Positions 55,341 through 64,000 of a stretch of DNA of 64,000 nt are shown here, piece after piece (position 1 is the first letter of the stretch; every line of letters starts with the position of its first letter). The DNA lies in NCBI RefSeq assembly GCF_036850765.1, contig NC_089490.1:277712482-277776481 (forward strand). Reading direction: 5' to 3'. Below the pieces are notes generated by a model that saw nothing but the letters and a program-made list of their open reading frames with translations, was not told the origin of the DNA and made no database searches. This stretch comes from Saccopteryx bilineata (taxonomy: Eukaryota; Chordata; Mammalia; Chiroptera; Emballonuridae). Made by a program: the position numbers and the translations under genes.

Positions 55341-57870
55341 ATCTCATATTCTTTACTGTATATAATTTTTAATATATGTATTCATATTTAATTATAAATT
55401 ATAAAGAGGAAACAATGATTTTCTAAGGGGGTTGATTTATATAAGAATTGATGGCTAAAAACATGAAACTAAATAATCAATGATTATTCTATCTGGGGCA
55501 GAAAAGAATGCTCCCAGACATTGAGGATATAACCTTTGAATTAGCTGTCATTTGACGAAGAGAAAGATGATGCCCATGAAAAAAAGAGGGGCTACAGCAG
55601 GAGAAAAGGGCCAACTGCATATTAAAGCAGGTGATGACTCACATAAGCCAGGTCAGCCAAGAGTCCTGCAGCCTGACTGCCCGATGAAATGAATTCCTGT
55701 GCAGCCTTGATTAATACCTTTACATCTGTCTGCATCCCCTCAAACAGTGAGCTAATTGGGATGGAAAATGAAAGCTTGAGAAAAATAAATTGCACCTACC
55801 TGGATCAGAGACAGATCCTCCAGCTGCAACCTGAAGAGGTAGTTTCTACAAAATAAAAAGAGGAATTTTATTTTTAATAGATAAAAAAAAGTAGAGTTCA
55901 TAAAAATCGTGGGAACAAAGGGGAAAAAAACTTAAGGATTTTTGGCTTCCAACGCATTCTCCTGCTAAGAATGTATGTAGCAGAGATTTCCTTGGACCTC
56001 AGAGTTCAAAAAGGTATCACTAATTCAACAGACACACATGTGAGATAGGCATGAGAGTTAAAGAACAAGGTGTGTGTGTGGGGGGGGTGGGTATGTGCAG
56101 GTGTGAGACTCGGGTAAGTCTATGTTAATTGCTCTCTTTCTTGATCATTGTGAAATTGACAAAAAAACATGGGCATTATATTCTGAAAATGAATTTAAGT
56201 AAAACGATATAAAAGCATTCTTTATCAGTCTTCAATTCTTACAGGTCACTTATATTCACTACATTTTATAATTAAAACATGTCCAGGTTTTGAATTCAAC
56301 CATGGCTGAGTGTTTGAGTGCTCTATCTTGTTAGATAGATTTAGTGTATAATAAGTTAGAAGCAGGAACTTGGTCTGCCATCAAGGCCTTGAAAGTCAGC
56401 CCTGTCTGCTCAAGTGTGAAACAGGAAATCAGAATGAAACAATCAGCTTTCAACAGGGAAGAGGAAGAACACTGAAATATACAATTGAGGTCAGCAGAGC
56501 ATAAGGGAGAAAAAAAGCCAAATGTATTGGTCACAATCGGCTTTGGATTCTACTGTTGTGGCTTTTAGAAAGAATGGATATGAGCCTCCTTTATCTGAGA
56601 TGTTCAGCCTCTAACTCAAGGTGTGAAAGAACTTCAGGCAGATGAGAAGCTGGAGCCAAGGAACAACACGCCAGGGATGAACAGAGGAGAAAGTCAGCCC
56701 AGGTGCAGACAATAAAGGCAGGCAGAAACTAATGGAAAGCAGACCCCAAGAATGCAGGATGGTGAGGAGTCCCCATGGAGCTGAGGTTATGTTATAAAGG
56801 GCTAGCCCAAAGTTATATCTAAAAAAATAACAAATTTTTCCAACACTAGTAAGAAACCAAAGTAGATTATTTTAACTGTATGGGGAAATAGAAGCAGACC
56901 CTTTCTCTCAGTAGAAGTAACTTGACTAACAGTCAAGTTAGGCCAAGGGCATAGCCTAGAGAGGCATGTCTCTGGAGGATAGGGATGGGAGGCCAATGCA
57001 ATAGGGAAGCTGGCTGCCGATGGCATGAGTGCGCACTCCGCTGGGGGAAGGAACGAGAATGGGATTAAGTTCCTTTAAGGGTCTTCTCATGTATTTCAGG
57101 AATCACCCTCGGACACTCAGATTTCTCACAATTTACCCCCCCCCCAATGAGGGTACTGCCATCCTGTACACAATGAAAACTGCCTCTTCGCCTTAGTCTG
57201 CATCCACAGGCAAATCTAACTCTGCTGACCATTCTTTCTCTGCCCCTCAAGTCCCAGCAGTCTGTGAAGTGACCACTCTCAACTCCCAGCCATTACCAGT
57301 GGATTTCAATTATTTATTCTACATGCACCAAACTATGGTGCCCTCACAACCATATCATCAGGAATAAATCAGTATGGTAGGGTATTAAAGAGCTGAATGA
57401 AAGGGGCAGAGAGGAGGAGCATGCTTACTAGGAAAAGTATCACAGTGATTATGAGGTACTATCACCACCACTATCATCACCATCTAAACAAAAAGAAGCA
57501 CCAAAGATTTGAACTTTTTCTTTGGTATTTTCTGGGTTACAAGATGCAAGTTGGTGACTTTTTTTTAATACACCCTTATGTTTCTGTTTTTGTTTGTTTT
57601 TTATCTAATAGGAATCATGTAACTCAAAAATTCTAGAGCTGGGTTGTCATTAAAGAGTATATACCCCTCAATTTGTAGTTGGAGAAACTTCTTCAAATTA
57701 AAATGTGCAGTGATATTTATCCAAGATTATTAGGATTCAGAATCCAGGGAAGATCCTAGGATTAGAAACAAGACCCCTACACACACGTTATTGTCCCTTG
57801 TCCTACTGTGCTACATGGCCTCATCAATCAGTCATCCAATATACCCTTCCTAATTTCACTGGCACTAAAC
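55341..57870. other. unannotated DNA
   Basis: No gene or confident repeat is recognised. There are G/T and C runs at about 56072-56090 and 57137-57146, and a (CA/CAT)-like patch at about 57455-57485. Frames of 60-80 codons have no domains. Confidence 0.45.
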
Positions 57871-57889
57871 ACACACACACACACACACA
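57869..57889 (+). repeat. (CA)n microsatellite
   Basis: About 10 CA units lie just before the left target duplication of the type A SINE. Confidence 0.93.
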
Positions 57890-57901
57890 GTAATAGTTCT
57901 T

Positions 57902-58220
57902 TTTTTTTTTTTTTTTACAGAGACAGAGAGTCAGAGAGAGGGATAGATAGGAACAGACAGAAATGGAGAGATGAGAAGCATCAATCAACAGTTTTTCATT
58001 GCAACACCTTAGTTGTTCATTGATTGCTTTCTCATATGTGCCTTGACCTCGGGCCTTCAGCAGACCGAGTAACCCCTTGCTCAAGCCAGCGACCTTGGGT
58101 CCAAGCTGGTGGACTTTGCTCAAACCAGATGAGCCCACGCTCAAGCTGGCGACCTCGGGATCTAGAACTTCCGCATCCCAGTCCAATGCTCTATCCACTG
58201 TGCCATCTCCTAGTCAGGCG
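57902..58220 (-). mobile_element. tRNA-derived SINE, type A, minus strand
   Basis: The head is at the right (reverse complement begins after GCCTGACTAGGAGATGGCAC). The body has 'gaagcatcaatcaacag', 'gttcattgattgctttctc' and 'caagccagcgaccttggg' units, and a T18 run at the left is the tail complement. The perfect 13-bp duplication AGTAATAGTTCTT lies at 57889-57901 and 58221-58233. The 124-codon minus-strand frame is SINE-derived. Confidence 0.94.
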
Positions 58221-58233
58221 AGTAATAGTTCTT

Positions 58234-58499
58234 ACAGTACAATTATTTCATGCTTTCATTGTTCAGTCACCAGTCCATTTATAAATCATTTTGAGATGAT
58301 TCAAGGTTAAGTACTGCTAATGACAAGCTTTTGATCCTCACCTTTGAGACTGTGATCTGACTGTGAGTAAGTGTCAGCCCATTAAGAGAACATGTTAATC
58401 CTACTGGTCTGGCTGATTAAATGGTGCTTCTTTCCTCCACCTATTTCTCATCAATTCTTCCTGAAACTGCTTACCCTAACTTATTTTAAGAGTGCCCAA
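58234..58499. other. unannotated spacer
   Basis: About 265 bp of unique DNA lie between two SINEs. Confidence 0.5.
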
Positions 58500-58513
58500 G
58501 TTTCTTCATTTTT

Positions 58514-58727
58514 TCTTAAATTTTTTTATTTATTAATTTTTAGAGAGGAGAGAGAAAGAGACGGAGAGAGAGAGAGAGAGGAGAGAGAGAGACAGAGAGA
58601 AGGGGGGAGGAGCTGGAAGCATCAACTCCCATATGTGCCTTGACCAGGCAAGCCCAGGGTTTTGAACCAGCGACCTCAGCATTTCCAGGTCAATGCTTTA
58701 TCCAGTGCGCCACCACAGGTCAGGCGC
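58514..58727 (-). mobile_element. tRNA-derived SINE, type C, minus strand
   Basis: The head is at the right (reverse complement GCGCCTGACCTGTGGTGGCG). It has 'atgtgccttgaccaggcaag', 'cagggttttgaaccagcgacc', a long GA tract and a T-rich left end. The 14-bp duplication GTTTCTTCATTTTT lies at 58500-58513 and 58728-58741. Confidence 0.93.
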
Positions 58728-58741
58728 GTTTCTTCATTTTT

Positions 58742-59950
58742 GAAATGAGAGACTATGCAATCTGTCTGTATAATAAAATAACACAAATTCATATAAGAAT
58801 GTGATCATTTTTAGATACATGAAATGAATAAGAGTTGGATGAACATGTGGCCATCTAATGAAAGACTTTAAAAGACTTATAGTATATTTCTATAAATTCT
58901 GAAAAATAATTTTACAAATGTTTTTATTTTTGCAAATGAGTACTGTATTTCAAAATATCCTTACATAAAATCTCAGCATATAAAAATGTAAGATAATTCA
59001 TTAATAAACATTTATTCAATAAGTATTCACTTATAACATTTGTTAATCATAAAGCGGTTGATTATGCTGATTGAAAGCTTTGAAATTGGAATTATCAAAT
59101 CTATATGCTTGCATAGCCTCAACATTTCTTTAGGATCTATTTTTATGTTGGTTGGTTACATTTTTGTTGCTTTTTTTTTGTTCTTGTTCTTTTGATTTAA
59201 AGACAAAGAACTGGTAGATATTTTCAAATATTTGTTTAATCCATGACAGTGATCTACATAAACTCCAAAGAAGCAATTTAATGCCTTGCTGGATCCTTTC
59301 CATATTAGAAATACATAATAGTACACATTGTAGTATTCATTTTATCTATCATGATTTTCAGTGATTGAAAAAATATTTTAAAAGATGAAGTAAAAACGAA
59401 ACATTTGTGGAATTCCCTAATCTCCTCCTGCAACCTAAGAATCTAACAAAACACAGTGTAGATTCTATTATTCTCAAACCTCTTTCCTCAAATTATTTGG
59501 CTCCAAGTACAACTTCAAGTGCATTTTGCTATTGGAAAAACTCCAATCCAGCTAGCAAGATGAGGGACCTGAAATCTCCCCCGACAGCTTGATCCATTAT
59601 AGTTTAGGTCAACGACCTATGAAGTTAAAGGTTACAAAAAGAAAGAAAATCTTCTAAGGGGAATAAAAAATTGATATTACCAGATGTGGGGCCATTCACA
59701 CACTAAAGTAAGATCTATGGTCCCCTGCAAGTGGCTTTTCTCCTGGGCATACAGAAGAAGCAACCTCTTTATCTTGCAACTGTGAGCTCACAGAGGAAGG
59801 AAAAACAATATATATGAGGTTCACAAGAAAGGCTACCAACCTTTCTAACATGAAGGAATAATGCTTCTGGCTCCCTGCCAACAGGGAATGCTAACCAAAT
59901 GTTTCATACAGGGTCAGTTTCTCTAGTAGGGCAATCCTTTGAGCAACCCA
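58742..59950. other. unannotated AT-rich DNA
   Basis: No gene or confident repeat is recognised. Confidence 0.45.
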
Positions 59951-59954
59951 AAGC

Positions 59955-60058
59955 ATTAAAGTGGTCTCATTAATCTTCATAACACCCTTAGATGTAAATA
60001 CATAGTAAGGAGGAATATTACCATTCTTTAGGGAGAAAGGCAGTAGTGGGCAAGGTTA
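59955..60058 (+). repeat. possible MIR fragment
   Basis: 'ctcattaatcttcataacacccttagatgtaaatacatag..attaccattctttagggagaaagg' follows the MIR pattern 'catttaatcctcacaacaaccctatgaggtag..'. It is diverged. Confidence 0.5.
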
Positions 60059-60073
60059 AAAGATTAGATTCTC

Positions 60074-60280
60074 GCCTGACCTGAGGTGGATAAAACGTTG
60101 ACCTGCAATGCTGAGGTCGCTGGTTCAACACCTCAGGCTTGCCCGGTCAAGGCATATATGGGAGTTGATGCTTTCTGCGCCTCTCCCGTTCTCTCTCTCT
60201 CTGTCTCTCTGTCTCTTTCTCTTTTTCTCTCTCTCTCTCCCTCCCTCCCTTCTCTAAAATAAATAAATTAATTAAAAAAT
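60074..60280 (+). mobile_element. tRNA-derived SINE, type C
   Basis: The head is GCCTGACCTGAGGTGGATAA, followed by 'aatgctgaggtcgctggttc', 'cttgcccggtcaaggcatat', a CT tract and an A-rich tail. The perfect 11-bp duplication ATTAGATTCTC lies at 60063-60073 and 60281-60291. Confidence 0.93.
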
Positions 60281-60291
60281 ATTAGATTCTC

Positions 60292-61880
60292 AGAGTGAGT
60301 TAGATGTACAGCTTAGGGAGCAGCTCAGTGTGTCCATTTCTCCTCTCTCATTACAGAAGTGAAAAGCAAGGGTTGACCATGCCATAAGATTCACTTTAAT
60401 GGCTGTGGTAAATAAAGTAAGAGCTTTACTTCCCTTGGTATGGACCTACTTTTTTTCAAAATCCTGGAATAAAATTCCACATTGCCCATTCAAATGTAAT
60501 AACCATATTACTTTTAGGATTGATAATATATGAGTAATACAGAGATCCAATAGACTGAATAATTCAAGTCACAATGCCATTACATTTGACAGACACAAAC
60601 TGACAGGTCTGAAGCCCCTGCATCCCTTACCCACTAGACATCTGAGTGCATTTCTTCCCTGTTCACTGGAGCTTATTTCTTATTGACTGTAGGTCTGAAT
60701 AACTCATTTCCACGTTCAATCACATCCCCCAGTGGCCTATTAGCAACAAATCACTAAGCACAACAACATATTCTCTGAGGGAGCAGTATGGTCCTTAATA
60801 GACAAAGTTCATTTATATCCTCATGTCAAGTAGTAAAATTCAGCTAGCATTAAAGAAAAGGTTGAGCCATCATGAGCATATTAAATAAATGACTCATTTT
60901 ATCTAGAGACACCATAAAACTTCACTTTGACCTCCATTAATTATGAAAGACACAGGTGTTTTAAAATGACATTCTCTTAGAATAACTCAATTGGCCTCTG
61001 ATGAATATAGCTCTAAAATCAAAGAAAAAAATTCCAAGTTCATATTGAACAGGTAGGTTAGAGGCTTTATTAAGGAAAATGAGCAGAAGACCAAATAATT
61101 AAGACAGATATGAAAAAATGGAGTCAGAAAGCAAGTACATAAATCTATAAGAAAAATGTTTTAGACAATGATAATGGAAATTCAAGACAAAGTTTAGACC
61201 ACAGTTGATCATGACACAATCTGAAGACAAAACACATACTGTATAAAAGCTGTGACCACTGTGATAAGTCTGAGAGCTGACACTAACTGAACAGCTCACC
61301 TCACCTGTACCTGTGCCAGCCTCATTCTCGCCATAATTTCTTTATTTCCGGGTTCCATTTTAACTGTCACGGATATCCAACTGGCACAGAGCTTAAAATA
61401 GTAACATCTTGCATAATACCCAAATTTTCACTGGCACTGACAGACTTGAAGATTAAAATCTAAGTATGTGACTTTGCAGCGAAGGAAAAAGGAGTAACTA
61501 TATCCTTTAAAGTACAAAATGTTTCCATAAAAATTGTTAAAACATAAATATTTAATATATCAATCCCATCCATAGCTTTAGAAAACAGAAAGATTTAATT
61601 TCATCACATAACCAGTTTACATAGTTTACCCACCTATCTGTAATTACTACTACTAATACTCTCATGCTGGTTCATCCAAACAACTTCCAGAAGCCTTTAT
61701 ATTTTTCTGTGCTTATAACATTTCCAAATTTATAGTTTCTCTTTCATGTACATTTCCACAAGTTTTGGGGGAGCTTAATTAAATTTTAAAATTACCAAAC
61801 TATTCCTAATCTGTAGCACAGTGTTTAAATAGTTGGATCCCACTGAGATCAAGGCTTTGAAAGCTGATTTTTTTTTCCTT
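60292..61880. other. unannotated AT-rich DNA
   Basis: No gene or confident repeat is recognised. Confidence 0.45.
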
Positions 61881-61889
61881 CACTAATAT

Positions 61890-62090
61890 TATATATTCGC
61901 TTTTTAAAATTTTTATTTTATTTTTATTTCTTTTAGAGAGAGAGGAAGGGAGAGAGAAAGAAACATCAATTTGTTGTTCTACTTATTTATGCATTCATTG
62001 GCTGGCTCTTGTATGTTCCCTGATGGGATCAAATCTGCAACCTTGGTGTATGGAGATGATGCTCTACCAACTGAGCTAACCATCCGGGGT
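61890..62090 (-). mobile_element. tRNA-derived SINE, type D (older), minus strand
   Basis: The head is at the right; its reverse complement contains GGTTAGCTCAGTTGGTAGAG and 'aaggttgcagatttgatcc', and the body 'ccaatgaatgcataaataag'. The 9-bp duplication CACTAATAT lies at 61881-61889 and 62091-62099. This type resembles SINEs described across bats, including fruit bats. Confidence 0.88.
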
Positions 62091-62099
62091 CACTAATAT

Positions 62100-63319
62100 A
62101 CTTTTAAATATGGAGCCAAATGTACAATATGGCTATGTAATCAGCTATCTCTTCAGTCCGACTTTGTCTTAGCCTCCTCAAAAATAATAAAAAGTGTATG
62201 TACTTTGGATTATATATATTTTTTAATTTTGATTTTATTATTGTTGTTGTTAACACGTGTATTCTGTAATCACTCTCCCAGAATTGTACTGCCTTATTTC
62301 ATTCTTGATTTCATTCCTAAAACTCATTTTACATTCTTTATAAATCCTGGTTATTAGAAATAAGTTTCAAAGAATACATCAAAACCAAGATCAAAGAGTC
62401 TTAATAGCATTCTGCTACATTTCAATATCAAGATTAAAAGTCACAGAAGTACATGGATAGCCTCTTGGTATTTGGCAATGAGAATGAAATAACAAGGATG
62501 AATTTTTATTGGCATATTACAATTAAGACTAATGCTGTTAGCAAATTCCAGAGATATAAATTCAGAAAAACCTTCTCCCATAAGTATATTTAAAGGTAAA
62601 GTTATTAATCAATATTGTTAACTACACTGATAATTTAAATTTTACTATGCTCTAAATGTTAACTTGCAAATATCTAAGTGCTTTGAGGTTAACAGATGAT
62701 GACTTATAGCTCTAAATTAAACTAGTGACTTTTGCTTTTTGTATGTCCATTGTGTATTTGATTTGTTCCTTTCCATTTTTGAGTTAATAGACATCATTCT
62801 TCATTTAAAAAATGCCAAGTGAATTATCTTATGATTCTTTTAACTTGTTTTTCTAGAAATATTCATTGCTCAAATTATCCCCATATACAATTATTTTTTT
62901 GAGTTATCTTCAGATTTAGCAAAATTTAAGACTTATTTTTATGTTTCTTCAAATAATCAATGATTTTTAGGCCATTCTCCATGTGTCCAACTCTAGCTAA
63001 CGCCATCACAAGCCACATTGCCAAATCTTGCTCCCAAATCTTACCTTTGGCCCTTGCCCTCAGCCACCCCATTCCATTTGACATTAATCACTGTCAAACC
63101 CAGCTCTGAAATAAATCTCAAATATGTCTTCTCCTCTCCGTTTCCATTATCACTAACTAAATTTAAGTTTTCTCTACTATCACCTGATCCATAGCCCCCA
63201 ACTGTTGTCCCTACTTCCAAACTCTCCAATCTTCAGCAAATTTTGCACACAAAACAGTAAAAGCATCTTTCTAATGTAAATCTGAGCAACCAATGACTCT
63301 GGGAGAGGTTTCCACATTT
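62100..63319. other. unannotated AT-rich DNA
   Basis: No gene or confident repeat is recognised. Confidence 0.45.
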
Positions 63320-63460
63320 GCCAGGCAAGCAGATCATCAAGAGCTTGCTAAACCAGAGATTCCAACATTAGTTCCAGAAAGTCTAATTTGAATGATCTGA
63401 AGAGAGGATTGGGCATCTGCTTTCTTAAAAGGCCTCTCAGATAACTCTCATGACTACTGG
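63320..63460 (-). mobile_element. possible MER20-type hAT relic, minus strand
   Basis: 'agagcttgctaaaccagagattcc' and 'gttccagaaagtctaatttg..gggcatctgctttcttaaaaggcctctcag' parallel the MER20 minus-strand order ('agagcttgttaaaacacagattgc', '..gaatttgcatttctaacaag..'). It is weak but ordered. Confidence 0.5.
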
Positions 63461-63814
63461 ACTTGGAATCATGGATCTAGAGGTGTGAGTCCAAGCTCCT
63501 TCATAATCTGACCTCACCTAAAGCTCTGGCCTCACCGACAATGAGGTCCCTTCTCAGCCAGCAACAGGTCTAGTCAAGCCTCATCACAACATGGGACTTT
63601 CCCTGTGGTGTGTTCCTTCTGGCAGGAAGAGTCTATCCTACCACTAGACTCCAAATGCATCTCCAAAGCCCAATCTGTAGACACCTTCACAGTGCACCCT
63701 TGGCACCCCCAAGGACCACCATGCTTCTTTACACTTGATGTGTCCAGGGTCCTTAACTCAAGCCTCCCTGGAAGAACTTAGTTGCTGTGTTGACCCACTC
63801 CCTAGTTCAGGAGT
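63461..63814. other. unannotated DNA
   Basis: Somewhat GC-richer than its surroundings. No gene or repeat is recognised. Confidence 0.45.
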
Positions 63815-63990
63815 CAGCAAAGACTCTGGGTCTAAGAACAAAGACTTCACCTTTGTGATGTTAGCTGTAATTACTCACCTCTGCAGCCAAAGCTATAAAG
63901 CACACAGGTAATATACAAATAAATGGGTGTGGCTGTGTTCTAATAAAACTGTATTTACAATAATAGGAGACCAACTTGGGCCTTAGCTAG
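63815..63990 (+). mobile_element. hAT-Charlie-type relic
   Basis: 'caggagtcagcaaagactc', 'aaatgggtgtggctgtgttctaataaaactgtatttac' and 'aggagaccaacttgggcc' match the old non-autonomous family also seen at 14698 and 38600. Confidence 0.75.
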
Positions 63991-64000
63991 CCAATTCTTA

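Noticed and set aside
1..64000. CRISPR arrays, bacterial operons, phage or plasmid features
   Set aside because: No spaced direct-repeat array or operon is present. The repeat content is that of a mammalian nuclear genome.

Overview
The window is nuclear DNA from a placental mammal, almost certainly a bat. It carries ancient mammal-wide repeats (MIR, MER5-type hAT relics, MLT1-type MaLR LTRs), one near-full-length LINE-1, and about sixteen tRNA-derived SINEs of at least four kinds whose heads and bodies look chiropteran. From memory the two main SINE types resemble those of rhinolophoid or emballonurid bats rather than the vesper-bat Ves family, but I would not fix the family without a repeat-library search. 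I see no spliced host gene, exon set, bacterial operon, CRISPR array or free-standing tRNA gene. The window reads as intergenic or intronic sequence, and every protein-like reading frame I can support belongs to a mobile element.

Layout. 0-10 kb: scattered MIRs, a HAL1-like (half-L1) element on the minus strand at about 2.0-3.9 kb, SINEs, and a mariner-like DNA transposon (7.68-9.09 kb) split by a SINE. 9.6-11.2 kb: two MaLR LTR remnants in opposite orientations, a very young SINE, and a small inverted-repeat element that contains a perfect 63-bp copy of sequence from about 0.8 kb upstream. 11-41 kb: mostly old unique DNA with MLT1 LTRs, MER5-type relics, MIRs, SINE clusters and microsatellites. 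41.1-43.4 kb: a 2.3-kb DNA transposon with CACTG-type inverted termini, a TTA duplication and a decayed transposase-like gene. 45.4-47.1 kb: an old L1 3' region. 47.15-54.97 kb: a 7.8-kb L1 with monomeric promoter, ORF1, ORF2, G-rich 3' UTR, poly(A) and a 13-bp target-site duplication. 55-64 kb: unique DNA with SINEs and relics.

How the parts relate. The nesting gives relative ages: MIR, MER5 and MLT1 relics are the oldest. The mariner-like element and the old L1 are later hit by SINEs (8.5, 25.1 and 45.7 kb), and the L1 at 47 kb lands at the edge of the old L1. Each SINE has a tRNA-like head with pol III box-like motifs and depends on L1 machinery in trans, which fits the poly(A) tails and 7-17 bp duplications. 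The most unusual item is the transposon at 41.1-43.4 kb. Its protein remnants match a family I remember as multicopy, uncharacterised proteins in arthropods and other invertebrates, so its presence in a mammal raises the possibility of horizontal transfer.
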